DNA of 64,000 nt from Sporosarcina quadrami (GCF_014836615.1 NZ_JACSQN010000006.1:124001-188000), one strand, 5' to 3'. Positions 33,415-42,971 are shown, counted from the first letter of the stretch. Numbers and translations are program-made. The notes: generated by a model not told the origin, from the letters alone.

Positions 33415-34689
33415 TTATTCTACAAAGCTGTATTTCAAATAGTTTTTCCATCCGAACGTCCGCCATTGGTTTTTTGTCGGCATTTCTACCGGGAATGGCA
33501 GGAAGACGTTGAATGGTGTGTCGAATGAATCGATGTTTCTGTTATAAATGGCAACGTCATCTTTCACGAGGCCTTCCGTTACGACGGCGCGGTTGGATAC
33601 TTCGAATGGGATGGCAACTTCTGTGCGCATGCCTTTGCCGTCTTTATCGAGTTTCCAGGCGGTTGCTTGTTGTTTCGTATAGCCGTCTAGCCAATGGAGT
33701 TTCACTGATACGGCGTCGGCTTCGTTGACAATGATCGTTGCGTTGACGTTTGCGCCAAATGGCAATGCGGTCAATTCTTCTATCGGTTTAATGCCGATTT
33801 CATAGAATTCCAATGGATTTCCTTCCGTTGTTTTCGGTTCGAGCTGCTTGAATGCTTCTTTCCAACGGGAGTCTGTTGCTGGAATTTCAGACACGAAATA
33901 GACGGTTCCGTCGATAACTGTTGTTAGCCCATCTTGCTGGATACGGACAGGATCTCCTGTTTCGATTTTTTGCCATTCTTTCAGCTGGACGTACGTCGTT
34001 AACACTTTCGTGTCGCTGAAAATGTCTGCTGCGAGTGTAAAGCCGTGTTTGTCTATAGCGGACACCGTTCCGTTCACTGGACTGATTAATGCGGGATTTG
34101 AGTCGTTTTGGGAAAGTTGCGTCTCAAGAACTGTCAGTTTCCGGTCGATTTCCGCGCGCTCACGTTCTGCTTCTGCGATTGCTTGTGCGAAGGCGCCGTC
34201 TTGTTGGACGTCGACTTGGACATCAACGGTCAAATCGATGTTGTCGCTCGGTGATTCCGTCGTATTGACGTTTGCGGTGTTGCTTTTCGCATTTCTGCGG
34301 TCTGCTTCCAAGTTATAAATGGTCGATTCGATATCGATTTGTTGTGCGAAAAGCGCTTCCCGCTCGGCTTCCCATGCCGCGAGTTGGCTGTCTGCGCGTC
34401 CTGTTTGCAATGTCGCGATTTCATCCCCGACTTGCACGCGATCGCCTTCTTGGGCGAGCCAAGTATCGATCGTGTCATCTTCGCCGACGTAGACGTTGTA
34501 GATGTCTTCAGGTGAGACGAGCGCTTCTTTTTGCAGTTGTTCTTCGAAGTGATTTGACGTCATGCGCTCGTATTGGTGGACATACAGTGATTGCGGGACA
34601 TCGCTTTTTGGTGAATAAAGCAAGTGGATATTCACTGCGATGAACAGGCTAATGATAATTGCGACGGTGATGGACATTCGTTTATTCAT
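33415..34689 (-). CDS. HlyD/YknX-like membrane fusion protein
   Basis: About 424 residues: a single N-terminal helix (MSITVAIIISLFIAVNIHLLY), a lipoyl-like half ('EDDTIDTWLAQEGDRVQVGDEIATLQTGRAD', landmark ~60-100), a coiled-coil hairpin with Glu/Arg-rich heptads (~110-195), the second lipoyl half ('ISPVNGTVSAIDKHGF') and beta-barrel domains. This is the adaptor layout of HlyD/YknX proteins that couple ABC exporters to the outside. The start is ATG 34689, one base after the stop of the upstream membrane gene, with GGAGGTGG before it. No ABC ATPase or permease is next to it, which is odd for this class. Confidence 0.8.
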   Translation of the reverse strand: MNKRMSITVAIIISLFIAVNIHLLYSPKSDVPQSLYVHQYERMTSNHFEEQLQKEALVSPEDIYNVYVGEDDTIDTWLAQEGDRVQVGDEIATLQTGRADSQLAAWEAEREALFAQQIDIESTIYNLEADRRNAKSNTANVNTTESPSDNIDLTVDVQVDVQQDGAFAQAIAEAERERAEIDRKLTVLETQLSQNDSNPALISPVNGTVSAIDKHGFTLAADIFSDTKVLTTYVQLKEWQKIETGDPVRIQQDGLTTVIDGTVYFVSEIPATDSRWKEAFKQLEPKTTEGNPLEFYEIGIKPIEELTALPFGANVNATIIVNEADAVSVKLHWLDGYTKQQATAWKLDKDGKGMRTEVAIPFEVSNRAVVTEGLVKDDVAIYNRNIDSFDTPFNVFLPFPVEMPTKNQWRTFGWKNYLKYSFVE

Positions 34690-34690
34690 A

Positions 34691-35377
34691 TTAGAAGCCA
34701 CCTCCGAAAACTGAATTAAGTAGCGTGTCGAATGGAATAAATGCGACAGCAGCGGTGACGAGCGCCATTGCGACATGCAATCCGATGATCATCCAGAAAT
34801 GTTCTTTTCGTTTTCCCTCGACTATGAAGGTGCGGATGTAACGGTATTGCAGTGTGATGATAAGCGCGCTGAAAATGGTTAATTGGTTCATGAACAGGAT
34901 GAGATACCAGTTGTCCATAATTGTGACGGCGAGCGGGCCGAATGATAGGAACGATAGGCTTACCGTCGATCCTTTAATGGCAAAGACGCCAAATAGGAGT
35001 GCTTTTTCAAGTAGCAATAAACCCGTGACGAGCAGTTGTAGCGGTACAAGTTGTTTGTACGGAACTTTTGTCAGTAGCGACAATATGTACGCGACGCCAA
35101 ATAGATGGAACGCTATGTATATAGCTGACCAGATGATTGTGCCAGCAAGTGATGCGTACCTTGCGATTATGTAGTCTGACGTTGACATCGTCGTTAATAA
35201 TGCTGTCAGTGATTCAGTGTTCAACCCCCAAAGGTTGCGCAAAACGAAAAGGAGGATGCCTGTAATGAAAACGATAACGAGACGTCTATTAAATTGACGC
35301 ATTTCGCTCGTTTGTATAGCTGTTGCTAAGTCGTGAGGTCTTGTCACGTAATGCCAAAACCTGTAATCAAAAAACAT
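34691..35377 (-). CDS. polytopic membrane protein, Yip1/YknW-like
   Basis: A 228-residue protein with five predicted membrane helices (~33-50, 75-98, 110-135, 145-170, 195-220). It begins with 'FFDYRFWHYVTRPHDLATAI', resembling YknW/Yip1-family proteins, and precedes a YknX-like adaptor by one base. In B. subtilis the order yknW-X-Y-Z encodes a system protecting against the SdpC toxin. Here the two ABC subunits are missing, so the assignment is by position and topology only. Confidence 0.6.
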   Translation of the reverse strand: MFFDYRFWHYVTRPHDLATAIQTSEMRQFNRRLVIVFITGILLFVLRNLWGLNTESLTALLTTMSTSDYIIARYASLAGTIIWSAIYIAFHLFGVAYILSLLTKVPYKQLVPLQLLVTGLLLLEKALLFGVFAIKGSTVSLSFLSFGPLAVTIMDNWYLILFMNQLTIFSALIITLQYRYIRTFIVEGKRKEHFWMIIGLHVAMALVTAAVAFIPFDTLLNSVFGGGF

Positions 35378-35612
35378 GGCGACGCTCCTTTCTTCTATTA
35401 AATGAGTACTCTATGTCCAGTCTTCTATCTTCCACTCTATCAAATATAGAGAAATATTCAATTTTGTTAATGAAAAAGCGACATATGTATAGGTTTAATT
35501 GTAACTGCCAAGTGTAGTTATGGATAGTGGTCAGTCGATTTTGGTGCCGATTATATTATAGAATGGGCGTTAATTTGTATACCCTATATTGCTAGTGTTG
35601 AAACTGAACGTA

Positions 35613-35652
35613 AAAAGACACTTATCGTTTTGTCGCCCGATAAGTGTCTTTT
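35613..35652 (-). terminator. terminator of the IDEAL-domain gene
   Basis: A 15-bp perfect stem, AAAAGACACTTATCG / CGATAAGTGTCTTTT, with a 10-nt loop, 13 nt past the stop codon. Confidence 0.88.
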
Positions 35653-35664
35653 AAATGGTTTTCT

Positions 35665-36120
35665 TCAAAGTCCATGCAATCCTTCCGTCAGTTGAGTGAA
35701 TAATGGTACGTTATTCGTTTCGAGTGCGTAATCGATCATACGCAGGCAGTTTTGTGTTTCGAGTTCTTTTATGATGAGCTCCGCTTCTTCCGTGACGACT
35801 GTCGGCATTGGAATTTTGAGGTCGAGTACGCCTTCGAGAATGGTTGTTAGGTGTAAGTGCAGATCCGAAATGAGCAAGAGCTGATAGAGTGGGAGTCGGA
35901 TGAAACGGTTGCCCCGCTGGAAGACGAATACTTCCCCGAGGTTTTCGACTTGCAAGCTTTTGACGTTGACGACAATTTCTTTCCCTTCAGAAGGAACAAA
36001 CTGGTATACTTCACCGCCTTTTAAAATGGAGAAATATTGGTACGCGAACACGAGGCGTAGACGGAAGTCTTCCTGACTAGTGAAAAAAGGTCTCATACGC
36101 TGAACAGAAAGCATTTTCAT
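35665..36120 (-). CDS. IDEAL-domain protein
   Basis: A 151-residue cytoplasmic protein. The last ~35 residues ('IIKELETQNCLRMIDYALETNN', ending 'VPLFTQLTEGL') match the IDEAL domain pattern (I-D-x-A-L-[ED]...D-x-x-x-F-x-x-L). The first ~100 residues are a beta-rich region with no family I recognise ('FQRGNRFIRLPLYQLLLISDLHLHL', landmark only). IDEAL-containing proteins of Bacilli include ones of unknown role and some linked to proteolysis adaptors. Transcribed divergently from the SWIM/SNF2 pair. Confidence 0.65.
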   Translation of the reverse strand: MKMLSVQRMRPFFTSQEDFRLRLVFAYQYFSILKGGEVYQFVPSEGKEIVVNVKSLQVENLGEVFVFQRGNRFIRLPLYQLLLISDLHLHLTTILEGVLDLKIPMPTVVTEEAELIIKELETQNCLRMIDYALETNNVPLFTQLTEGLHGL

Positions 36121-36426
36121 CCCTCCATCATTGAATATTCCAACTATTTATAGTTTATCATAACACTAGTAGTTTTGTGAATGATTTGTTTTCTATCTTA
36201 TTCAAACGGTGCCGAATAATTGACGTTTATTTAGGAGTTTTTTTCTGTCGTGCCCCGTTCATGGGGTAATGGTTACTGTTTTCATTGTAAAACCTCCATT
36301 TAGACCGCTATTTCCACAGGTTCTTGTTTTTTTGTCTGTTTAGAATTGTTTTCAGATTGAATTCGTTTACGGTTACGGTGTGCAAGCATTATAATAAAGG
36401 GAATGCTTATTTTGAGGAGTGACCCG
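36121..36426. other. divergent promoter region between the IDEAL and SWIM genes
   Basis: About 300 AT-rich bases between divergent start codons. A plausible plus-strand promoter is listed at 36366-36395. I see no gene or strong hairpin. Confidence 0.5.
36366..36395 (+). promoter_or_regulatory. possible promoter of the SWIM/SNF2 pair
   Basis: TTTACG, an 18-nt spacer, then a perfect TATAAT, about 30 nt before the ATG. The -35 box is weak. Confidence 0.5.
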
Positions 36427-38004
36427 ATGTACATGACAGTGGAACGAGTTTCTTATTTGCATGAACATGAAATAGATGAATATATGACAAGTATTAAACA
36501 TGCATTCAGACCGGATATTAATGAAGATGCACAAATTATTAGGAATGCAGTGGCATTAGTGCGCAAAGGTGTTCCGATTACGTATGAATCTGGCGATGAT
36601 GGCAGCAGAATTGATGCGACGTTCATGGACCCGGATAATGAAACTGTCCAGCTCTATCCGCTGAAACAGGATTCGGTATGTACGTGCAGGCAACCTGATT
36701 GGTGCGTCCATAAAGTCGCTGTCATTTTACATTTGTATTCCCAATTCAACTCATTGACGGATTGGCTGCATGACTGGCAGCGCCGTGAAATTGAGCAGAT
36801 GGTATTAACGATTTCAGAGCGCACGCCTACAGCATGGAATGACGTACTTGCTAGGTTAACAAAGCCTCTTTCTCAACTGGCAGAAGGTGAAAATCCGAAT
36901 GTCTTCATCCATGAAGCATCTCTCATGGATCAAAAAGTGATTCCTTTATATCCGTTCGAATGGGAGTGGAAACCTCTGTTTGAACTGTTTTATAGATTGC
37001 ATTTAGTGGAATCGGCATGGTCTTATTTACAAGTCCATCTCGAAGGCGTTAAGCATCCGTCCTACCGCGAGTGGCAATTAAAGACGTGGCTGTCCGAACA
37101 AACCGATAAGATCGATGACAAAGTGCAGTCGCTAAGCAATAAACTGCGCTTGTTTGAAACGGATGTGTTCTATAAATCTCTCGAGGAGAACGTCCGCCGT
37201 TTCATCTTGAACAGCGACGGCTTGTTCGAGTCAAGGCTTGAAATTTATTCGAGTGTGACGGAACTGTTATATGTTGATCCTGCGACGCAGAAGAAAGAAT
37301 TGTCTTTCCTGCTGTCTACGGATGATATCGATGCTCCGTTTTTTGCGGCTTATTTCCATTTAACGCAAGGTGATGAAGAAGCATTAGCGGAAGTAGCTGC
37401 AAAAGCAGGCGGCGAGCTTGTCGACCATTGGTTACCGCTTGCCGACCACGCGACAGATATGGATGAAATGGGTGCATTGCGAATTATAATGGAGACGATT
37501 TATCCGCATATTAGCGCGTATTTCCAAAACATTTCTCTTTCTACAGAAAAATATCACTTTATCCGTCTCATTGACGGTCTTCTTGAAATTGCAGACTTTA
37601 CGGAAGAACGCCGTGAAGCGCTTTTTATGGCGTACGGTGAAGCGGGCGTCAGCACGTTCGGTGATTTCCTCATTGAACGGGAAAGGTTTGCGGAATGGGC
37701 TGCGCTTATGCACCGATATGATATTCCGTATGACGGGATTGAGTCGAATACGATGCGTTTCGTACTTGCGAATGATCCCGCTGCCGTCATGCCGCTTCTT
37801 CATGTATATGCGATGCGGTTCATCCAAGAGAAGAATAGGCATAGTTACCGCCGCGCCGTTCGGCTGTTTAAAAATATGAAAACCGGTGCGAAAAAGAGCG
37901 GCAAAATCGAGTTCTGGAATACGTACATCGACACAGTGCGTGAGCAATTCAGACGATTGCGCGCTTTAGCAGAAGAAATGGAAAAGGGGAATTTGAATCT
38001 ATGA
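36427..38004 (+). CDS. SWIM zinc-finger protein, YwqB-like
   Basis: About 525 residues. Near residue 75 lies the SWIM motif 'VCTCRQPDWCVHKVAVIL' (C-x-C...C-x-H), thought to bind DNA or protein. The rest is helical with no other known domain. It overlaps the SNF2 helicase by 4 nt (ATGA), as YwqB does with YwqA in B. subtilis, so the two probably form one complex. The start is ATG 36427, 7 nt after GAGGAG; an upstream ATG at 36403 has no ribosome site. Confidence 0.85.
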   Translation: MYMTVERVSYLHEHEIDEYMTSIKHAFRPDINEDAQIIRNAVALVRKGVPITYESGDDGSRIDATFMDPDNETVQLYPLKQDSVCTCRQPDWCVHKVAVILHLYSQFNSLTDWLHDWQRREIEQMVLTISERTPTAWNDVLARLTKPLSQLAEGENPNVFIHEASLMDQKVIPLYPFEWEWKPLFELFYRLHLVESAWSYLQVHLEGVKHPSYREWQLKTWLSEQTDKIDDKVQSLSNKLRLFETDVFYKSLEENVRRFILNSDGLFESRLEIYSSVTELLYVDPATQKKELSFLLSTDDIDAPFFAAYFHLTQGDEEALAEVAAKAGGELVDHWLPLADHATDMDEMGALRIIMETIYPHISAYFQNISLSTEKYHFIRLIDGLLEIADFTEERREALFMAYGEAGVSTFGDFLIERERFAEWAALMHRYDIPYDGIESNTMRFVLANDPAAVMPLLHVYAMRFIQEKNRHSYRRAVRLFKNMKTGAKKSGKIEFWNTYIDTVREQFRRLRALAEEMEKGNLNL

Positions 38005-40745
38005 TGAATATGGATGCATTGAATGTACTTTTCCAATTACGTATTCAGCGCGGTGCGGATGGCACGTATGCGCTGTCTGCAGAAGATGGCAATGGCCGCC
38101 TTGTGTCTCCCACTCGCCTTTCCTCTTTCCTGTTTTTCATGAATGAACAGGCGCTATACGGATTGATGTCAACTACGGATGAAAATGTCGTTTACTTAAA
38201 TACGAATGAGTTTTTGCAAGTGTTTGCTGGCAAGACGCATCCTTATGCGACGTTTAGCGGGTTGACGAGGGATGACGAAGTCCATTTGTCTGCATTGAAG
38301 GAAGCGGCTAGTGTTTGGAATGGTCCTGATTTTTGGCAACATGCTGAACTGGACGCAGGTGAAATACGATTTGACGAAGATAAGTTAGGCATTTCCTCTC
38401 TATCTGCGATGATTTTGCATGATGCGATTCGGGAAAAAATCCAGACTTCTGCCATCCATCTTGATCAGTTGCCGGCGTTGTTGCCGCATTTACGCAAGTT
38501 CGGTTGGCCTGGTGAGTCTGTATCGACAATGCCGATCCGTGTCGCGTTCCGGTTGACGGAGCCTGCTGATGATGGCAGTACGGAATGGCTTCTTGAGACG
38601 GTTGTCGTCAGTGAGCGCGGTGCACATTGGGCGCCTGCTGTGCGCAAGTTGAATGCACCGATTGAAGATGCGTTGCCTGCGAAGTGGAAAGAGTATGCAG
38701 CTGAAATTAGCGAGAAGCAGTCTGAGATGGTGTCCTTTTTGCGTTCAACGGAAGTCGATCCCGGGCAACGCTTTTTGTCGATGCCGATGTCAGATCCTGA
38801 AGTCCGGTTGTTCATTCAGGAAGATTTGCCTGTGTTCCAGTCGTTCGGGTATGCTGTCATCCTTCCTGCTTGGCTGAAGACGGTGACGGAGTCGAAGATG
38901 CGAGTTCGTACGAGTGCGAGTGTCCAGTCGTATAAGGCAGCTGCAGGTCTTGATGAAGTACTGTCGTTCGATTGGAACTTCTCGCTTGCGGGCAAGGAGA
39001 TCGATCAGGATTCATTCCGCAAGATGGTTGATGAGAACCGGGAGTTCATCCGTTCGGGTGATGAGTGGTTCCATATCGATCCACTTTGGCTTAAGCGTAT
39101 TAAGGAGCTCATGGAGCAGGCGGATTCTGGTGAATGGACAGTTAAGGATTTACTGTTCCAGGAGATTCCTGAAGAAATCGTGCCGATTGAAGATGATGAG
39201 GAATCGGATGATCCATTGCTTGCGTTTTCAATGAAACAGTCGTTGCGTGAGTATGTGGAGATGATTTCGGATAAATCGGGCTTGCCTGACGCGGGTATCC
39301 CGGATGCGTTGCAAGCTGAGCTCCGACCTTATCAAGTTGAAGGGTACAATTGGCTCGTCTTTATGCGCGATTATAAGTTTGGTGCATGTCTTGCGGATGA
39401 TATGGGGCTTGGGAAGACCGTTCAGCTCATTTCGTATTTGTTGAATGTCCACGGTCGAACTGCGACGACGTCCCCTTCGCTCATCATTTGTCCGACGAGT
39501 GTGCTCGGTAACTGGCAGAAAGAGATTGAGCGATTTGCTCCGTCGCTATCCGTGCATACCCATTATGGACCGTCGCGCGCGAAAGGCGAGGAGTTTGTTG
39601 CGTTGCTTGCGGAGCAAAGACCCGATGTCATTTTGACGACGTATGGGACAGCGACACAAGACGATGAAACGCTTGGTGAAATTGTATTTGCGAGCATTAC
39701 GCTTGATGAAGCGCAAAATATTAAAAACATGCAGACGAAGCAATCACGGGCGATTCGTAAGTTGCACGGTGATCATCAGATTGCGTTGACGGGTACACCG
39801 ATTGAAAATCGTTTGTCTGAGTTGTGGGCGATTTTTGATTTCATTCATAAAGGGTATTTTGGCAGTTTCCGAACGTTTACGGAACAGTTCATCATTCCGA
39901 TAGAACGGGACGATGCTGACCTTGAGAAACGGAAGCTGCGGGCAAAGATCCGTCCGTTCTTATTGCGCAGGACGAAAAACGATCCTGATTTACAACTTAA
40001 TTTGCCGAAGAAGCTTGAGCAGAACGAATACGTCGCATTGACGACTGAGCAAGCGGCGCTGTATGAAAGTTTCATTGAAGATACGAAGTTCAAGTTGGAA
40101 ACGTTGACCGGTTTTGAACGTAAAGGGCTCATTTTGAAAATGTTGAGCCGGTTGAAGCAGTTGTGTAATCACCCTGCGTTGTTCCTGAAGGAGCCAGGCG
40201 CACCGGCTGAACAGATGCTTGGGCGTTCGATTAAGCTTGACCGGATCGTGTCGATGGCTGCAGAGATTGCAGCGAACGGTGAGCAATGTCTCATTTTCAC
40301 GCAGTATATCGGAATGGGTCAATTGATCCGCCAATGTCTGTCTGAGTTGCACGAGATTGATGTGCCGTTCCTTTCTGGCAGTATGCCTAAAGGTCAGCGG
40401 GATCATCTCGTTGAAGCTTTCCAGGCAGGAGAATTCCCGATTTTCATTCTGTCTCTTAAAGCTGGTGGAACGGGATTGAATTTGACGGGCGCGAATCATG
40501 TGTTGCATGCGGACCGTTGGTGGAATCCTGCAGTTGAGAATCAGGCGACAGATCGTGCATACCGGATTGGTCAGACGAAGTTCGTCCATGTGCATAAGTT
40601 TGTTAGCGTCGGTACGATTGAAGAGAAAATCGACAAAATGCTTGTCGAGAAAGCTGCGTTATCCGCAGATCTTATTCAGTCGAGCCAATGGATTACAGAA
40701 CTGTCCGATACGGAACTGGACGATTTGTTGACGTTTAAGCGATAG
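38001..40745 (+). CDS. SNF2-family DNA-dependent ATPase/helicase, YwqA-like
   Basis: A 914-residue protein with a ~430-residue N-terminal region of unknown fold and a C-terminal SNF2 motor. Motif I is 'LADDMGLGKTVQLI', motif II 'ITLDEAQNIKN' (DEAQ), motif III 'ALTGTPIENR'; in the second lobe 'FILSLKAGGTGLNLTGANHV' (motif V) and 'DRAYRIGQ' (motif VI) are intact. It should move along duplex DNA or strip proteins from it. It is co-translated with the SWIM protein, whose finger may target the motor. Its cellular role is not established. Confidence 0.92.
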   Translation: MMNMDALNVLFQLRIQRGADGTYALSAEDGNGRLVSPTRLSSFLFFMNEQALYGLMSTTDENVVYLNTNEFLQVFAGKTHPYATFSGLTRDDEVHLSALKEAASVWNGPDFWQHAELDAGEIRFDEDKLGISSLSAMILHDAIREKIQTSAIHLDQLPALLPHLRKFGWPGESVSTMPIRVAFRLTEPADDGSTEWLLETVVVSERGAHWAPAVRKLNAPIEDALPAKWKEYAAEISEKQSEMVSFLRSTEVDPGQRFLSMPMSDPEVRLFIQEDLPVFQSFGYAVILPAWLKTVTESKMRVRTSASVQSYKAAAGLDEVLSFDWNFSLAGKEIDQDSFRKMVDENREFIRSGDEWFHIDPLWLKRIKELMEQADSGEWTVKDLLFQEIPEEIVPIEDDEESDDPLLAFSMKQSLREYVEMISDKSGLPDAGIPDALQAELRPYQVEGYNWLVFMRDYKFGACLADDMGLGKTVQLISYLLNVHGRTATTSPSLIICPTSVLGNWQKEIERFAPSLSVHTHYGPSRAKGEEFVALLAEQRPDVILTTYGTATQDDETLGEIVFASITLDEAQNIKNMQTKQSRAIRKLHGDHQIALTGTPIENRLSELWAIFDFIHKGYFGSFRTFTEQFIIPIERDDADLEKRKLRAKIRPFLLRRTKNDPDLQLNLPKKLEQNEYVALTTEQAALYESFIEDTKFKLETLTGFERKGLILKMLSRLKQLCNHPALFLKEPGAPAEQMLGRSIKLDRIVSMAAEIAANGEQCLIFTQYIGMGQLIRQCLSELHEIDVPFLSGSMPKGQRDHLVEAFQAGEFPIFILSLKAGGTGLNLTGANHVLHADRWWNPAVENQATDRAYRIGQTKFVHVHKFVSVGTIEEKIDKMLVEKAALSADLIQSSQWITELSDTELDDLLTFKR

Positions 40746-40753
40746 TCATTTCC

Positions 40754-40786
40754 GCCTCTGTACCTTTCATGGTGCCGGGGCTTTTT
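40754..40786 (+). terminator. terminator of the SWIM/SNF2 operon
   Basis: GCCTCTGTACC / GGTGCCGGGGC (with G-T pairs), 6-nt loop and TTTTT, just past the SNF2 stop codon. Confidence 0.7.
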
Positions 40787-40815
40787 AATTTGCCTTGCGT
40801 GGTTTTAGCGGATAA

Positions 40816-40977
40816 TTAAAGACGGCTTGTCTCACGGTTCGCGAGGAATGAAATGCGGTTACTCACACGTTCGTTTTCTTCCAGGTCATTGATGCGCTCG
40901 TTGAGATTGGCGATAATGCGAATAAGTTCACCGATTTGGAGTTCCATCCTGATCAATTTCTTTTCCATTTTATCCAT
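40816..40977 (-). CDS. small coiled-coil protein (53 aa)
   Basis: Starting at ATG 40977, 53 residues: MDKMEKKLIRMELQIGEL followed by 'IRIIANLNERINDLEENE', a regular heptad pattern (I/L at a and d), then a short polar tail. A strong AGAGGGGGAAGG site precedes it and the ATG overlaps the stop of the 83-residue frame upstream. I do not recognise a family. Conserved small coiled-coil genes are common beside ssb in Bacillales, but the role is unknown. Confidence 0.6.
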   Translation of the reverse strand: MDKMEKKLIRMELQIGELIRIIANLNERINDLEENERVSNRISFLANRETSRL

Positions 40978-41221
40978 TGTCCTTCCCCCTCTCATTTGGA
41001 GTTGCGGCAGGAGCGGTCTGTCCCGCCGCAATTGTGTGTTCGGCTAAGATCATAGCCCTTTTTCGCAGCAAGCATTGCAGTTGGACGCAATGCTCCCCTA
41101 TCTGATCTGTGTGGATACGGATAGATCCCCATCCATCCGTAATCCGGATCCTTTTTACATTCATCAATCTCGCAGTAGACATTAGTGCTTTTCTTGCTGA
41201 CGATTCAATCCGGAATTTCAT
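40970..41221 (-). CDS. possible 83-residue protein between ssb and the coiled-coil gene
   Basis: A basic 83-residue frame (ARKALMSTARLMNVKRIRI, ending in a Pro/Ala/Thr tail). Its stop overlaps the start of the coiled-coil gene as ATGGATAA, and it begins 42 nt after ssb ends, an operon-like spacing. The ribosome site (GGGTAA) is weak and no family is recognised, so it may be a chance frame that only carries the next gene's ribosome site. Confidence 0.4.
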   Translation of the reverse strand: MKFRIESSARKALMSTARLMNVKRIRITDGWGSIRIHTDQIGEHCVQLQCLLRKRAMILAEHTIAAGQTAPAATPNERGKDNG

Positions 41222-41263
41222 TTACCCATTTCTGATTCTATCGGTATGTATGCATTTGATAGA

Positions 41264-41722
41264 TCAGAAGATGGGCAATCCGCCTTTTTCGTCTTGTGGC
41301 AGTTGGAAGTTCTTCCGGGCATTCTCTTCTTCGCTAAGAGTACCCTTTCGATCCACTGCTTTCGTGCTGAAAACAGGCTCTTCGTACATGTTTTCATTCT
41401 CACGCCTTTTTGTCGAAAGGAAACGGATTTCCTCGCCAATGACTTCTGTAACAAAAACGCGTGTGTTATCTTCCCGTTCGTAAGTCCGTGATTGGATGCG
41501 TCCACCTACACCGATCAATGAACCTTTTCCGCAATGCTTCGCCGTATTTTCCGCTTGTTTGCCCCAGGCGGTACAAAGGATGAAGTCGGCATCCACTTCG
41601 CCTTGCTGGTTTTTGAATTTGCGGTTGACGGCGAGGATGAAACTCGTTTGCAGTCTACCTTCCGACAATTTACGTAAGACAGGATCTTTTGTGATACGTC
41701 CTACAAGCGCCACTTGGTTCAC
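41264..41722 (-). CDS. ssb: single-stranded DNA-binding protein (SsbB/YwpH position)
   Basis: About 152 residues. An OB-fold core begins 'NQVALVGRITKDPVLRKLSEGR' (landmark) and continues 'FILAVNRKFKNQQGEVDADFI', 'AENTAKHCGKGSLIGVGGRIQ'. The C-terminus ends DEKGGLPIF, a short acidic-hydrophobic tip like that by which SSB recruits repair proteins. The start is GTG 41722, 9 nt after GGAGG. It sits near ywpF as SsbB/YwpH does in B. subtilis, where SsbB serves transformation, but this protein is longer and has a tip. Whether it is the replicative or competence type is unclear. Confidence 0.88.
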   Translation of the reverse strand: MNQVALVGRITKDPVLRKLSEGRLQTSFILAVNRKFKNQQGEVDADFILCTAWGKQAENTAKHCGKGSLIGVGGRIQSRTYEREDNTRVFVTEVIGEEIRFLSTKRRENENMYEEPVFSTKAVDRKGTLSEEENARKNFQLPQDEKGGLPIF

Positions 41723-41988
41723 GTTTTTTCCTCCTTCCCAATGTGATGCCCTTATCATATAACTTAAGTCGGAATATTTGCAACTGAACAAAAATAGGTT
41801 TTCACTGCATTTCTAGTAGGAATTTGACGTTTTATGTTTGCGGGTTTTGCGTTTACTTGTCAAAAAAGAGGATGATGACAACGTATCACTTAATTTTCGT
41901 TAATGGAAGATAATAAGAGTTTGACCGGTTTTCGAAGTATTTTGGGAGATATGGTATACTGAGAGAAAAAGTGAGAGGGGTGGCGGCT

Positions 41989-42450
41989 TTGAAGACTTTT
42001 AAAATGATTTCAGTCGGCATATTGGATGATGACAAAATTGTGGATTTTCCACTTGTTGACGGGATTATTATTAACCAGGAGAACAGTCATCGGCTGTGGG
42101 TGTTGGAGTTGTTTATCGCAAGCGAGCATGCAGCGTATTTCGATCGTCTAAAGGAATCGGGCGAGCTTGTAGAAGCGCGGGTTGTCATTTCTTATCCTGG
42201 TAACGAGCCGGCAGGATTCCGTGTTACTGTCGATGCTGTGCAGCAAATCGGTGATAATATCTCTGTTTTAATGAAAGGCCGATTAAAGCGTGCACGCTCT
42301 AAGTACGCGGAGCATTTATTAGAGGAACTTATTACGGAAGGGCTTGGCGGCGATGAGTTGCTGAAGCGCTTTGAATCGGACATGCGTGAACGTCCTCGTT
42401 TGAAGAAAGATAAAGAGCGTCAGGATGACCTTTCAGAAGAGCTGCCTTGA
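41989..42450 (+). CDS. ywpF: YwpF-like family protein
   Basis: About 153 residues starting at TTG 41989 (7 nt after GAGAGGGG): 'KTFKMISVGILDDDKIVDFP' with 'NSHRLWVLELFI', matching the YwpF-like family (PF14183). The C-terminus is charged (KKDKERQDDLSEELP). Function is not known. It lies next to ssb on the opposite strand, as in the B. subtilis ywp region. Confidence 0.8.
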   Translation: MKTFKMISVGILDDDKIVDFPLVDGIIINQENSHRLWVLELFIASEHAAYFDRLKESGELVEARVVISYPGNEPAGFRVTVDAVQQIGDNISVLMKGRLKRARSKYAEHLLEELITEGLGGDELLKRFESDMRERPRLKKDKERQDDLSEELP

Positions 42451-42483
42451 TGATCGGGCGGCTTTTTCATTCGACAATACATA

Positions 42484-42508
42484 AGAAAAACCGCCATGAA
42501 GGCGGTTT
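42484..42508. terminator. bidirectional terminator between ywpF and the lipoprotein gene
   Basis: AAAAACCGCC / GGCGGTTTTT with a 5-nt loop, between convergent genes. Confidence 0.85.
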
Positions 42509-42523
42509 TTATACGGCTTGCAG

Positions 42524-42880
42524 TTAGCGGTTGTTCATTCCATCTTTTTTGTCACGGTTCATTTTGGAGTCATCCGTTCCGTTCACGTTAGTATCATCCA
42601 TGATACCGTCGTTCGTCTTATCCATTCCGTCCATCGATCCATTATTACGGTTGTTATCATTCATGATGCCATCATGTACATCATTTCCTGAATCAAGTCC
42701 ATCGTTCATGCCATCCATGTCCGGTCCTGCACCGTTATTCACTTTTGGCGTCATATCACGCAAACCATTATCCAGACTTTCCATTGGTGTTTCATTGTTG
42801 GATGGTACGTTGTCATTACCGCCACACCCAGCCAAAACGAGTCCGGAAACAAGTGCAAGTGGTATCGCTTTTTTGAACAT
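42524..42880 (-). CDS. Asp/Asn-rich lipoprotein
   Basis: A 118-residue secreted protein: type II signal sequence with lipobox L-A-G-C near residue 19 (FKKAIPLALVSGLVLAGC), then a low-complexity Asp/Asn/Gly/Met stretch (DGMNDG, NDNNRNNGSMDGMDK) without predicted fold. The acidic repeats could bind cations. No family recognised. Short and likely monocistronic; the start follows GGAGGG. Confidence 0.75.
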   Translation of the reverse strand: MFKKAIPLALVSGLVLAGCGGNDNVPSNNETPMESLDNGLRDMTPKVNNGAGPDMDGMNDGLDSGNDVHDGIMNDNNRNNGSMDGMDKTNDGIMDDTNVNGTDDSKMNRDKKDGMNNR

Positions 42881-42971
42881 GAAAATTCCCTCCTTTCCAC
42901 AAGCCGTCTATCATACAAGCGTATGATAATGTAGGTTGGCTTAAAAAGAGGGAACTATCCATTGGATTTTA

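Noticed and set aside
41218..41505. 95-residue frame within ssb
   Set aside because: Out-of-frame shadow of the ssb C-terminal half.
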